From positions 1-56,381 of the forward strand of contig CALVPQ010000008.1 of assembly GCA_944351415.1 (NCBI GenBank): 56,381 bases of DNA, in the 5' to 3' direction. The DNA is from an uncultured Clostridia bacterium. Its GTDB lineage: Bacteria > Bacillota > Clostridia > Christensenellales > UBA1242. Under the pieces are notes generated by a model. That model was not told where the DNA came from and made no database searches. It saw only the letters and a program-made list of their open reading frames with translations. Position numbers and translations under genes: made by a program. This document shows, in pieces, positions 1-8,105 of the stretch. Positions within the stretch are counted from its first letter, which is position 1. Every line of letters begins with the position of its first letter.

Positions 1-1
1 A

Positions 2-45
2 AGAACATATTAGACTACAAAATCTAACATGTTCTCTCTTTTTTA
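2..45 (+). terminator. Rho-independent terminator at left edge
   Basis: A near-perfect 13-bp inverted repeat (arms 2-14 and 23-35, one mismatch) is followed by a T-rich run on the plus strand. It points rightward, so it would end a plus-strand transcript that begins outside the window. The minus-strand gene at 144-671 has no comparable hairpin after its stop. Confidence 0.65.
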
Positions 46-143
46 TTTGTTGTCCGTTTTAATCAAACAACATCTAAAGTCTCTTTTTTTTATTCGTTAA
101 AACTTATTATTTTTTTATTTTTATATGATTTATATAATTTTAT

Positions 144-671
144 TTAGTCATCGTCATCATCGTCGTAGTCGTAATCGTCGTCATCATCATCGTCATCACT
201 GTCGTCAAAGTCGTCATCATCGTCATCATCGTCTTCGCTTTCATCATCATCGTCAGCAAATTCTTCATCATCAAAACTTATTTCATCTTCATCATCAGCA
301 AAATCAATATCAGGTGTGATGTCGTCATCATCAAGTAAGCTTGACTTTGTTATATCATTAACAGATGCCATGTCGCCTGTTTCATCATCAATAGTCATAA
401 CATCGTCGTTATCATCTCTGACGATATAATCTTCCCAATCAGAATTAAGCTCTCCGTCTTCATTTTGATGTTCCTTAAGACAACTTGCACACATTATTTC
501 ATCTGGTTGAATGTAGTTTGTTTTACATATTGGGCAAAGTTCTAGGTCTATATCATCAACATAATCTTTCTTTGCTTCCATCTCTGCCTTACAAACAGAA
601 CAATACTTATCTTTTTTCTGTATATAATTTAGTTCACATCTTGGACATCTAATATAAACTGGTTTTTTCAT
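144..671 (-). CDS. Zinc-ribbon protein with long poly-Asp acidic tail
   Basis: A 175-residue protein of unknown function. The N-terminus carries two four-cysteine ribbons: C9/C12 with C24/C27, and C46/C49 with C61/C64, each likely binding one zinc. From about residue 115 the chain is almost entirely Asp/Glu and ends in a run of aspartates interrupted by Tyr, Phe and Ser. No signal peptide or membrane segment is visible, so it is probably cytoplasmic. Start chosen at 671 because AAGGAG lies just upstream. The architecture suggests a nucleic-acid or RNA-polymerase-associated protein with a DNA-mimic tail, by loose analogy with acidic-tailed proteins such as RpoE delta, but there is no clear family match. 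It lies downstream of tsaB on the same strand. Confidence 0.6.
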   Translation of the reverse strand: MKKPVYIRCPRCELNYIQKKDKYCSVCKAEMEAKKDYVDDIDLELCPICKTNYIQPDEIMCASCLKEHQNEDGELNSDWEDYIVRDDNDDVMTIDDETGDMASVNDITKSSLLDDDDITPDIDFADDEDEISFDDEEFADDDDESEDDDDDDDDFDDSDDDDDDDDYDYDDDDDD

Positions 672-834
672 ATTCTCTCCTTAAAACTTCTTCAAGTTTG
701 CAAATAAATAAAATTGATTTTATTCTATTCAATTTGCTTAACACATTATACATAAGTAATTTAAAAATGTCTATTATTTTTTGATAGTTTTTTAAATTTT
801 TCTAGTTTTTATTTGAACATAAATGACCTCGCAA

Positions 835-1461
835 TTAATCCTTCAAGTTCATCTCTGCTTGACTTTTTCTAAGATATAATGGCAAGAGTTCGCTCTGGTT
901 TATAAACTCATTTCTTTCTGCCTTAAGTTTACTTAAAGATAAAAGTTCTTCGCTGGTTGGGTTAACTGTGATTTCGGTGACATTTTCTCCTGCTAGGCTA
1001 ATTTTAATTTCTTGCAATTTTGATAAGGTATCTATATCAATTACCCTTTCGTCTTCTATTTTTTCCCCATTTCTATTATATTTACATACATAATATAAAC
1101 CGCTTAGAGCATTGATTACACAATAAAAAGCTTCTTTTACGTTATGATTTTTTATATAAGAGTATGCCATAAGGTCAAAAGTTGTGAGACTGATTACCTT
1201 TTTATTTTCTGCGCTACCCGCTAGTAAACCTTTAACAAGGGCTATTCCTATTCTTATGCCTGTAAACGAACCTGGCCCAACAACAACTGAATATATGTTA
1301 TTATCCTGAATAGTTTTACCTATCTCATCTAACATTCCATCAATATTTAAAAGCAAATTTTCTGAATGTTTGCAGTTTGCGTCCATTGATTTGCATGCTA
1401 TTTTGCCATCTATCTCTATTGCAATTAGTGCTTCTTTATATGCCGTAGATAATGCAATCAT
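835..1461 (-). CDS. tsaB: tRNA threonylcarbamoyladenosine biosynthesis protein TsaB
   Basis: TsaB is the ASKHA-fold partner of TsaD in the t6A37 tRNA-modification complex (TsaBDE in bacteria). The 208-residue protein has the family motif GPGSFTGIR at residues 62-70 and the conserved His-Ser-Glu near residue 32. The N-terminus is short, starting MIALST, where most homologues have a longer strand with an Asp-Thr-Ser. The start ATG overlaps the tsaE stop by 4 nt (ATGA), indicating translational coupling. Both genes sit in one minus-strand operon, matching the usual tsaE-tsaB pairing in Bacillota. tsaD is not in the window. Confidence 0.93.
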   Translation of the reverse strand: MIALSTAYKEALIAIEIDGKIACKSMDANCKHSENLLLNIDGMLDEIGKTIQDNNIYSVVVGPGSFTGIRIGIALVKGLLAGSAENKKVISLTTFDLMAYSYIKNHNVKEAFYCVINALSGLYYVCKYNRNGEKIEDERVIDIDTLSKLQEIKISLAGENVTEITVNPTSEELLSLSKLKAERNEFINQSELLPLYLRKSQAEMNLKD

Positions 1462-1895
1462 TTGACCGCTCCTATACTTATTTTTCTTTTATCACCATCT
1501 AGTTTTTCGATTTTTATCTCAATATGTTGGCAATTTATTAAGCCTTCAACTTGATTTGGCCACTCCACAAATACAATTCCATCTAAGCTTTTTAAGTCAA
1601 AGTATTCATCAAACCCAAGTTCTTCTGCCTCATCTTTTGATGAAAGTCTATACATATCAAAATGATAAACAGGACATTTCCCACCTTCATAAACATTTAG
1701 CAGTGTGAATGTTGGGCTTGTGACAAGTGCTGTGCTTCCTAGTCCTTTCACAAAGCCTTTGACAAAATGAGTTTTGCCTGCACCTAAGTCGCCTATAAGT
1801 GTGAACACAACCCCTTTGCCCACAGTGCCTGCAAGTTTTTCAGCCACCAGCATGGTTTCTTCTTCATTATTTGTTGTTACTGAAAATATATTCAT
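1458..1895 (-). CDS. tsaE: tRNA threonylcarbamoyladenosine biosynthesis ATPase TsaE
   Basis: A 145-residue P-loop ATPase needed for turnover of the TsaBDE complex that makes t6A at position 37 of ANN-decoding tRNAs. The Walker A GDLGAGKT is at residues 35-42. It is followed by the family motif SPTFTLLNVYE near 60-70, the HFDMYRL segment, and FVEWP near 110, which carries the catalytic/Walker B region. Length is normal for the family. An AGGAG ribosome binding site precedes the ATG at 1895. The last codons overlap tsaB by 4 nt. It is first in the tsaE-tsaB pair. Confidence 0.95.
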   Translation of the reverse strand: MNIFSVTTNNEEETMLVAEKLAGTVGKGVVFTLIGDLGAGKTHFVKGFVKGLGSTALVTSPTFTLLNVYEGGKCPVYHFDMYRLSSKDEAEELGFDEYFDLKSLDGIVFVEWPNQVEGLINCQHIEIKIEKLDGDKRKISIGAVK

Positions 1896-1963
1896 ATAGC
1901 TCCTAAAAATACAATAAATAATCTACATATATTATAGCACATTTAATCTTTATATTAAAATTA

Positions 1964-2530
1964 TTATTGTGAATTTACCTTTCTTTTATTTTTTTCTAAC
2001 CACTTTAAAATTCGTTTATATATTAATATTCCAATTATAGCAAAAAACACACCAAGAGTTATACCAACAAGAGTATCACTTAGGTAATGCACACCTAAGA
2101 CCATTCTTGAATATGCTATCAAAAATGGGAAAAGCACACAAAAAGTTCCGCCTAGTATCTTCGTCGTTTTATATTTTGATGTTGTTAAAATGCTATAAAA
2201 TAAAAACGTTGCAATAACAGCCGAATTTAAACTATGCCCAGACGGCATACTATAGCCATCTTCTCCACCATAATTTATTATTTGTGGATTATTTACAAAA
2301 GGTCTATCTCGTGCTATTATAAGCTTTAAAAGTTGATTAGAAACTGAAGCAATAATAAAAGTTACTGCAAAGGCAAAACTAAGTTTTCGTTGCCTTACAA
2401 ATAAAATAGCAAACACTATAAAAAGCCCTAAGTAGCTTCCTAGTGTTGTTATAAATTGAAAAAGAGAAAGCCAGCCTATGCTTGCATTGGTTTGCAAAAA
2501 TTCAATTATGTTTACTTCAAAATTATTCAT
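1964..2530 (-). CDS. PAP2-family membrane phosphatase
   Basis: An integral membrane phosphatase of the PAP2 superfamily, probably acting on lipid phosphates such as undecaprenyl pyrophosphate or phosphatidic acid. The three active-site motifs are present: KLIIARDRP, PSGHS, and SRMVLGVHYLSD with the final His and Asp. About five or six hydrophobic segments are visible and the C-terminus is lysine-rich. The open frame extends 11 codons upstream, but ATG at 2530 (MNNFEV) is preferred: it lies exactly 6 nt after a TATAAT box with no ribosome binding site, suggesting a leaderless transcript. The substrate cannot be decided from sequence; BcrC-like undecaprenyl pyrophosphatase is a plausible alternative name. 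Confidence 0.85.
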   Translation of the reverse strand: MNNFEVNIIEFLQTNASIGWLSLFQFITTLGSYLGLFIVFAILFVRQRKLSFAFAVTFIIASVSNQLLKLIIARDRPFVNNPQIINYGGEDGYSMPSGHSLNSAVIATFLFYSILTTSKYKTTKILGGTFCVLFPFLIAYSRMVLGVHYLSDTLVGITLGVFFAIIGILIYKRILKWLEKNKRKVNSQ

Positions 2531-2536
2531 ATATCT

Positions 2537-2542
2537 ATTATA
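2537..2542 (-). promoter_or_regulatory. -10 box of leaderless PAP2 transcript
   Basis: A perfect TATAAT on the minus strand is separated by 6 nt (AGATAT) from the ATG at 2530. The transcription start expected 6-7 nt after a -10 box would fall on the start codon. The -35 region (about 2559-2565, T/G-rich) is weak. Confidence 0.6.
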
Positions 2543-2600
2543 ACAAATTTTATAAAAAAACAAACTTTAAATATGATTTTTTATAAATTTTTATTATATT

Positions 2601-2632
2601 AATAAAAAAAAGCAGTATAAAAATAATACTGC
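2601..2632 (-). terminator. Terminator after O-methyltransferase
   Basis: A 7-bp perfect hairpin (arms 2612-2618 and 2626-2632) is followed on the minus strand by seven Ts. It lies between the methyltransferase stop and the leaderless PAP2 promoter and separates the two transcripts. Confidence 0.75.
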
Positions 2633-2687
2633 AATTTAATGGATTTTGTAAAGATAAATAAAGTAGAGTTTAAACATACAATTATGT

Positions 2688-3275
2688 TTATTTTAGTTTA
2701 CTTACACTAAAGCCATCATCTATATCATAAAAATTGGTTTCAAAATCGTTATCTTGGCTTAGAGTGTTTATAAATTTTCTTAAGTTCATCACCATTGAGC
2801 GATGCTTATGTGGCACTTTCCCATCTATTTGAACAAAGCCATGCAAGTATATATTATCGGTAAATAATATACCGCCACCACTGAGCAAGTGCTTTAAATA
2901 TGGATAATATCTTATATACTGCCCTTTTGCACCATCAAGAAAAATAAGGTCAAATTTTTCATTTTTAGAGCAAAGTTCTTCTATCACCTTTTGTGCATCA
3001 TCAATATAGAACGTTACCCTGTCTTTTACTTTATATTTCTCAAAATTCTCTTTGGCAAGTTTTGCCCGCTCATTGTTATTTTCTATTGTATAAAGCCTGG
3101 CGTTAGAGCTTTTTAGCATAAGAATACCAGAATAACCTATTGCTGTGCCTATTTCTAAAATTTTGCTTGGAAATTGTGCTTTACATATTTCTGTTAACTT
3201 TTTTGCCGTTTTATCTCTGACTATTGGTATATAGTTTGCTTTTGCAAATTCCTTTATTTCGTTCATACTTTCCAT
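2688..3275 (-). CDS. SAM-dependent O-methyltransferase, TrmR/YrrM-like
   Basis: A 195-residue class I methyltransferase of the O-methyltransferase family 3 type. Motif I is EIGTAIGYS near residues 41-49, the acidic motif follows at YTIENN, and FLDGAKGQY near 111-119 and TDNIY are the metal/substrate-site motifs. In Bacillota the closest characterised relative is TrmR (YrrM), which methylates 5-hydroxyuridine at the tRNA wobble position; that function is inferred from family resemblance only. It ends 11 nt after the RNase J stop region and is probably co-transcribed with it. A GGTG sequence 7 nt upstream supports the start at 3275; an internal ATG three codons in is an alternative. Confidence 0.8.
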   Translation of the reverse strand: MESMNEIKEFAKANYIPIVRDKTAKKLTEICKAQFPSKILEIGTAIGYSGILMLKSSNARLYTIENNNERAKLAKENFEKYKVKDRVTFYIDDAQKVIEELCSKNEKFDLIFLDGAKGQYIRYYPYLKHLLSGGGILFTDNIYLHGFVQIDGKVPHKHRSMVMNLRKFINTLSQDNDFETNFYDIDDGFSVSKLK

Positions 3276-3286
3276 ATAAAAACACC

Positions 3287-4945
3287 TTAGTCAAGAGTTA
3301 CAATAGTAAGTATCATTGGACGACGTTTTGTTCGTCTATAGATAAAGTTTGAAATATTCCTTTTTAGTGATGCCCTTATAACTGCTGGTTCTACCCCTCG
3401 AAGGTCACTTTCTTTAAGTGATGCAATTATACTTGCTTTTGCATCTTGAACAAAACTTTCTTGCTCATCAGCATATACTACACCCCTTGTGATTATAAAT
3501 GGTTCACCTGTAACTTCACCTGCAACATTGTTGATAGTGACACATACAACACATATACCATCTTCTGAGAGCTGTTTACGTTCTCTTAGAACATTGCTAT
3601 CCATGTCGCCTATACCCATACCATCAACAAGGCGTTGCCCCGCTTTAACGAAACCTACTTCCTTAAGTGAATTTGCACCAAGTTCTACTTGAAGACCAAG
3701 ACTTGGAAGAATTATATTCCTTTTATCCATGCCAAGCGTCATTGCAAGTTCTTTATGGGTTTTTAAGTGTCTATATTCACCATGAATTGGTATGAAAAAT
3801 TTTGGCTTTACAAGGCTATGCATAAGTTTTAACTCTTCTTGACATGCATGGCCTGATGTGTGAACTTCTGCAAGTTCGTCATAGATAACATCTGCCCCTA
3901 GTTTATAGAGAGCATTGATAACATTATATACATTTTTTTCATTACCTGGAATTGGTGATGCAGATAAGATTACAAGGTCGTTTGGCCTTATCTTTATACT
4001 CTTGAACTCTCCTGCTGCCATACGAGTTAAAGCACTCATTGGCTCGCCCTGACTGCCTGTTGACATTATAAGCACTTCTTTATCGTCTAGTTTATCAACC
4101 TTTTCAAGGTCTACAATATTATCTCGATTAAATGTAAGCTCACCTATCTTCATTGCAACTTCACTTATATTTATCATGCTTCTGCCTGTGAAAGCAATCT
4201 TTCTGTTATACCTTTCTGCAATATCCATAATTTGTTGCATTCTGTGAATATTGGAAGCAAAAGTTGCAACAATTATTCTATTATTTGGGTGATTTTTGAT
4301 TATTTCATCAAGTGTTCGTCCAACTGATTTTTCACTCATAGAATAACCTTTGCGACAAACGTTTGTGCTTTCGCATAAAAGTAAACTTACACCCTTTCTT
4401 CCTATTTCTCCAAGACGTGGAAGGTCAGTCATCGCACCATCAATAGGTTCGTAGTCAACCTTAAAATCACCTGTGTGAACAACTGTTCCAACTGGTGTTG
4501 TGATTGAAAATGCAAGCGAGCCTGCAATTGAATGGCTAACCTTGATAAATTCTATTGAAAAAGAACCTATTTTTAAAACGTTTTTTGGCTTTACTGAAAT
4601 TGCCTTGTATTTTATCTTTGGATACTCTTTCATCTTATTTTCTACAAGTGCTAAAGTAAGTCTTGTTCCATAAATAGGAACGTTGATTTGTTGTAATAAA
4701 AATGGCACTGCCCCAATATGGTCTTCATGACCATGTGTTAAAAGTAGCGCTTTGATTTTTGATTTGTTTTCAACTAGGTAGGACATATCTGGAATAACTA
4801 TGTCTACACCTGGCAAATCGTCATCTGGAAAGGTAAGCCCTGCATCAACAATAATGATTTCATCATTATATTCAAAGGCTGTCATATTTTTGCCTATTTC
4901 ACCTACTCCACCTAAAAATGTTATTTTTAATTTGTTATTATTCAC
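3287..4945 (-). CDS. rnj: Ribonuclease J
   Basis: Ribonuclease J is a metallo-beta-lactamase/beta-CASP enzyme with 5'-to-3' exonuclease and endonuclease activity in mRNA decay and rRNA maturation in Bacillota. The 552-residue protein has the zinc motif HGHEDH at residues 71-76, a later HTGDFKVD, the beta-CASP segment, and the C-terminal HGEYRH motif followed by the family C-domain. Length is typical. The start is a GTG at 4945 with AAGGAG 6 nt upstream. Only one RNase J gene is seen here; whether a second paralogue exists elsewhere is unknown. The O-methyltransferase follows it on the same strand. Confidence 0.96.
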   Translation of the reverse strand: MNNNKLKITFLGGVGEIGKNMTAFEYNDEIIIVDAGLTFPDDDLPGVDIVIPDMSYLVENKSKIKALLLTHGHEDHIGAVPFLLQQINVPIYGTRLTLALVENKMKEYPKIKYKAISVKPKNVLKIGSFSIEFIKVSHSIAGSLAFSITTPVGTVVHTGDFKVDYEPIDGAMTDLPRLGEIGRKGVSLLLCESTNVCRKGYSMSEKSVGRTLDEIIKNHPNNRIIVATFASNIHRMQQIMDIAERYNRKIAFTGRSMINISEVAMKIGELTFNRDNIVDLEKVDKLDDKEVLIMSTGSQGEPMSALTRMAAGEFKSIKIRPNDLVILSASPIPGNEKNVYNVINALYKLGADVIYDELAEVHTSGHACQEELKLMHSLVKPKFFIPIHGEYRHLKTHKELAMTLGMDKRNIILPSLGLQVELGANSLKEVGFVKAGQRLVDGMGIGDMDSNVLRERKQLSEDGICVVCVTINNVAGEVTGEPFIITRGVVYADEQESFVQDAKASIIASLKESDLRGVEPAVIRASLKRNISNFIYRRTKRRPMILTIVTLD

Positions 4946-5105
4946 GTTTTTCTCCTTTTATTTTTTAGTATTTTTATTAATTTTTTACAAAGAAAAATAT
5001 TATTTTCAATACAAGAAAAACCTATTATTTAATAATAAGCTTTTTTGATAAAAAATTAAATTTTTCTAAGCAAAATATTTTTTGCATTAAAAAAGCAATC
5101 TTAGT

Positions 5106-6029
5106 TTATAAGATATACTTTGCATCTTCAATTTTATCAACTTCTTCAAGACGTTTTGGTGAAAGAATGGTGTCGCTATCAACATAGAAACGCATTCCTT
5201 GACTTGAGAAGAACATCACCATTTCAAAAATATGAATGAGTGGTGAAATCAGTGGAAGAATAATTATTATTGAATAAAGCCCTAGAATTACTGAAAGAAC
5301 TATTGCAAGTAAGAAAATCACAAAGGCTGTTGAAAATACTCTTGCACCCCTTCTAAGCACTGCACGCATACCTATCATAAATGATTTGAATACGTTTTGA
5401 TTATATACCACTTTTGCTGGTGCCCAACCCGCATTGAAAGTTTCTTTGAAAGCCATTAATATTGCTGGAACTATAACAAAGGCAAACGGCATGATATAGT
5501 CAAATATAGCATTATCAACACGTGTTAGCCCCCACATACTTAATACGATTAGCCCATTAAATGGCATACAATAGAATACTTTTATAATTGAATAGGTTAA
5601 AGAATTTTTTAATGTTTTCAAATATGTGCCTGTGAAACTTTGTTTTTGACATGATGACATATAGCCATACATCATTTCACACGTTACATACTTTCCAATA
5701 TTAAGTAGTAGTGGAAGTAAAATAAAACTGATAAGGCAAAAATAAATGCCAATACCAACATTTGAGAAAATCTCTCTAAAGAATATGAGAACAAAATCTA
5801 TTACGGCTGTCAGTCCGTTTGCAAGACTTGAGCCATAGAGCGTGCCACTATCAAATGCCCCGCTCAAATTTGACTCGTTATATGCAAACGAGCCTGCATC
5901 AACATAGTGATTATAAAAAATACATAGAAGAGCTAAAACTAAGCCTATTGATAAAATATGGTATACAAGAAGTTTCCATACCTTATCAAAATTTGCACAT
6001 AATAACCTAACTGAATTTTTAAACATCAT
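5106..6029 (-). CDS. Polytopic membrane protein of unknown function
   Basis: A 307-residue membrane protein that I do not recognise. About six hydrophobic segments are visible: near residues 20-40, 75-110, 145-170, 175-195 and two after 225. A soluble Asp/Glu-rich C-terminal tail of about 30 residues follows. It has the flavour of DUF624/YesL-like or other small permease-like proteins, but no diagnostic motif was found. The start at 6029 is followed at once by a second Met. A purine-rich AGAGAG lies somewhat far upstream (about 12 nt). It is the first gene upstream of RNase J on the same strand, 160 nt away, and element E1 lies in its upstream gap. Confidence 0.6.
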   Translation of the reverse strand: MMFKNSVRLLCANFDKVWKLLVYHILSIGLVLALLCIFYNHYVDAGSFAYNESNLSGAFDSGTLYGSSLANGLTAVIDFVLIFFREIFSNVGIGIYFCLISFILLPLLLNIGKYVTCEMMYGYMSSCQKQSFTGTYLKTLKNSLTYSIIKVFYCMPFNGLIVLSMWGLTRVDNAIFDYIMPFAFVIVPAILMAFKETFNAGWAPAKVVYNQNVFKSFMIGMRAVLRRGARVFSTAFVIFLLAIVLSVILGLYSIIIILPLISPLIHIFEMVMFFSSQGMRFYVDSDTILSPKRLEEVDKIEDAKYIL

Positions 6030-6096
6030 AATCTTTGATTTCTCTCTTACAATATTAATAATTATATAAGGCGGTTTTGTTAGAATTTTTGAAGAA

Positions 6097-6189
6097 GGCT
6101 TGGAAATAAAATTTTAAATCTATTTAAAATTTTTAAGTTGCCAATATATGGCAACTTTGCCACTTTGAAAAAAGTGGCATTTCCAAGCC
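6097..6189 (-). repeat. Cloverleaf intergenic element E1
   Basis: The outer stem is GGCTTGGAAAT (6097-6107) paired perfectly with 6179-6189. It encloses three hairpins: an A/T-only 12-bp stem with a 2-nt loop (6108-6133), a 9-bp stem AAGTTGCCA (6135-6157), and an 8-bp stem GCCACTTT with a GAAA loop (6159-6178). The A/T-only arm comes first, so relative to most copies this one reads on the minus strand. It lies between greA and the membrane protein gene. The rest of the 6030-6344 gap shows no gene. Confidence 0.85.
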
Positions 6190-6344
6190 GTGTATACGTT
6201 AAAAAAATTATAGTTTTAACCCATACATATAAAAAATATTATTTTCTACCTTATAAACCTGATATAATTATACAATAAAAGTTTATATATTGCAAGAAAA
6301 ATCTAAGATATAAGTATGAAAAAAATGGCAAAAATTCAAGAATA

Positions 6345-6809
6345 TTATTTTATAGCAAGAATTTTATAAGAAATTTCGCCACCTTCCATCTTAACTTTGA
6401 TTGTGTCGCCTTTTTTATGACCAAGAAGAGCTGAACCAACAGGTGAAATATTGCTGATAATACCATTTGCTGGGTCACTTTCTGTTGAACCTAGTATTTT
6501 ATATTGAAGCTCTTCATCAAACTCTTCATCATAAAGTTTTACAGTTGAGCCAATCCCCACTGTATCACTTGAACCTTCTTGTTTATCAATAATTTGACAA
6601 GTTAGAAGTATATCTTCCATTTCACGAATTTCAGCTTCTACTTGTGCTTGCTCTTCTTTTGCTGCATCATATTCAGAGTTCTCTGAAAGGTCTCCAAATT
6701 CTCTTGCTGCACCAATCTTTTTGCTGACTTCTACCCTTCTTACAGTCTTATAATAATTAAGCTTTTCTTCTAGTTGTTTTTTCCCTTCTCTTGTTAAAAC
6801 ATGAACCAT
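6345..6809 (-). CDS. greA: Transcription elongation factor GreA
   Basis: GreA enters the secondary channel of RNA polymerase and stimulates cleavage of backtracked transcripts. The 154-residue protein has the N-terminal coiled-coil hairpin (about residues 8-75) with the acidic tip DLSENSEYDAAKEEQ, then the FKBP-like C-terminal domain ending in SPVGSALLGHKKGD and a final K. Length and layout are standard. The start at 6809 is preceded by AAGGAG. It appears to be a single-gene transcript; the genes on either side are more than 140 nt away. Confidence 0.96.
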   Translation of the reverse strand: MVHVLTREGKKQLEEKLNYYKTVRRVEVSKKIGAAREFGDLSENSEYDAAKEEQAQVEAEIREMEDILLTCQIIDKQEGSSDTVGIGSTVKLYDEEFDEELQYKILGSTESDPANGIISNISPVGSALLGHKKGDTIKVKMEGGEISYKILAIK

Positions 6810-6954
6810 AATTAGAACTCCTTTTAAAAGTTTTCGATAAATTATAATCTCTTTTCATTTTTAAGTCAAGTTTTTTGTGACCAATTTTTAAACTTTTTTG
6901 CTTGCCTAGTATTATTTTTATTTATTTGTTTACACTATAAGTGGAGGTTTTATT

Positions 6955-7377
6955 ATGCTTACTATTCTCGCTTTTATACTTACAATCTTAGGTTGTATAA
7001 ACTGGTTATTAGTCGGTCTTTTGCAATATGATTTTGTGGCTGGGATTTTCGGCTATCAGGCAAGCATACTTTCAAGAATTATCTATATCATTATTGGTAT
7101 TGCAAGTTTATTTTTAGTTTTTAAACTTATCAAAGGCAAAGGCACGATTGCTGTTTTTTCTCGCAGAAACAAGAAGGACCTTGCAAAAAACATAAAAAAA
7201 ATAGGCAAAAAAGATGACGAGGCAGGTTATGAAAATGCCAGTTCTATGCAAAACTTAAATGTTGAAGCAGGCAAAGAAGAACTTGGCGATGATTTTGAAC
7301 ATGACCATTTTGATGACAATCGCACTAATAAGCCACGGGGACTTTTTAACGAACACTTTGATGATAGAGATTTTTGA
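6955..7377 (+). CDS. DUF378-domain membrane protein with charged tail
   Basis: Residues 1-65 match the DUF378 pattern: two membrane helices containing LGCINWLLVGLLQYDFVAGIFG and then SRIIYIIIGIASLFLVF. The remaining 75 residues form a hydrophilic tail, first basic (KKDLAKNIKKIGKK) and then acidic with His/Asp/Phe repeats. Function is unknown for the family, which is usually only about 70 residues long, so the tail is an extension. The start has GGAGG 8 nt upstream. It may be co-transcribed with the 27-codon ORF that follows, up to the terminator at 7572. Confidence 0.75.
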   Translation: MLTILAFILTILGCINWLLVGLLQYDFVAGIFGYQASILSRIIYIIIGIASLFLVFKLIKGKGTIAVFSRRNKKDLAKNIKKIGKKDDEAGYENASSMQNLNVEAGKEELGDDFEHDHFDDNRTNKPRGLFNEHFDDRDF

Positions 7378-7468
7378 TTAAACATTTCTATCTTATGTTG
7401 TTTGACTAGGTTTGATTACAAAAAATTTGACAAAGAGCTTAAATATTTATATGTGAAAGGAGATAAAA

Positions 7469-7552
7469 ATGCAACGCAATTTATCAATTCTTGCCCTGCT
7501 TACTCTATTTGTGGGCTGTCTGTTTTCTATTTTATTTTTTAACCTATTATAA
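7469..7552 (+). CDS. 27-residue single-pass membrane peptide
   Basis: A small ORF with an AAAGGAG ribosome binding site 8 nt before the ATG. The product is 27 residues: a short polar start (MQRNLS), one hydrophobic helix containing a Gly-Cys, and a TAA stop. It sits 91 nt after the DUF378 gene and directly before a strong terminator, so it is the last gene of that transcript. It could be a small membrane regulatory peptide or a type I toxin-like peptide. No antisense RNA is evident. The coding call rests on the ribosome binding site and the context. Confidence 0.5.
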   Translation: MQRNLSILALLTLFVGCLFSILFFNLL

Positions 7553-7571
7553 ATTAAAAACACTTTTAAAT

Positions 7572-7606
7572 AAAAAGGCTATCAATTCATTATGATAGCT
7601 TTTTAT
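7572..7606 (+). terminator. Terminator after DUF378/peptide transcript
   Basis: The hairpin GCTATCA with TGATAGC, flanked by A-run and T-run, lies between the plus-strand peptide gene and the 3' end of the minus-strand rlmH. The flanking tracts make it potentially bidirectional. Confidence 0.75.
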
Positions 7607-7646
7607 TAAACCTAAATTTTCCCTGCCAATCTTGAATGAAATTATT

Positions 7647-8105
7647 TTATTTATGATATTTGCTTCCGCTATTTATCATAAATGCGCGGTAGATTTGTTC
7701 GAGCAAAACCACCCTTGCAAGATTATGCGGAAGAGTTATTTTGCCAAGTGATATTTTTTCGTCCACCCTCTTCTTGACTTCTTCGCTCACCCCATAAGAA
7801 CCACCAATAATAAAAGTTACCATACTGGTTGTTTGAGCTAAAACTTCTATCATTTTTGCAAGTTCTTCACTGGATACTTCCTTTCCTTTCACATCAAGCA
7901 AAATGTTTTTTCCTGCAAAATTTGATAGAATTTCATTTCCTTCACTTTGCAATATTTTTGAAGTGTCTTGATATTTGTTTTGCTCGGCTAGTTCTATAAT
8001 AGAAAGTTTGCAAAACTTTTGAAGTCTTTTGATATACTCACCGCAAGCATCAGTCCAATACTTTTCTTTTAAATTTCCCACACATATAAGCCTTATATTT
8101 ATCAT
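7647..8105 (-). CDS. rlmH: 23S rRNA (pseudouridine1915-N3)-methyltransferase RlmH
   Basis: RlmH is a SPOUT methyltransferase that modifies pseudouridine 1915 in helix 69 of 23S rRNA. The 152-residue protein from 8105 has the family core FIIGGSYGVSEEVK, the segment SLGKITLPHNLARVVLLEQ, and a C-terminal YHK. The open frame runs 19 codons further upstream, but the ATG at 8105 (MINIRL) overlaps the stop of the upstream protease gene by 4 nt (ATGA) and matches the usual N-terminus. It is translationally coupled to that CPBP protease, a pairing whose logic is not obvious. Confidence 0.95.
   Translation of the reverse strand: MINIRLICVGNLKEKYWTDACGEYIKRLQKFCKLSIIELAEQNKYQDTSKILQSEGNEILSNFAGKNILLDVKGKEVSSEELAKMIEVLAQTTSMVTFIIGGSYGVSEEVKKRVDEKISLGKITLPHNLARVVLLEQIYRAFMINSGSKYHK

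Noticed and set aside
125..319. His/Arg-rich open frame on the plus strand opposite the acidic-tail gene
   Set aside because: It is the complement of GAT/GAC repeats encoding the poly-Asp tail; no ribosome binding site.
6097..6189. E1 as a simple rho-independent terminator for greA
   Set aside because: It has no T-run directly after the outer stem and contains three further stable hairpins; other copies lie in divergent gaps where a terminator is not needed.
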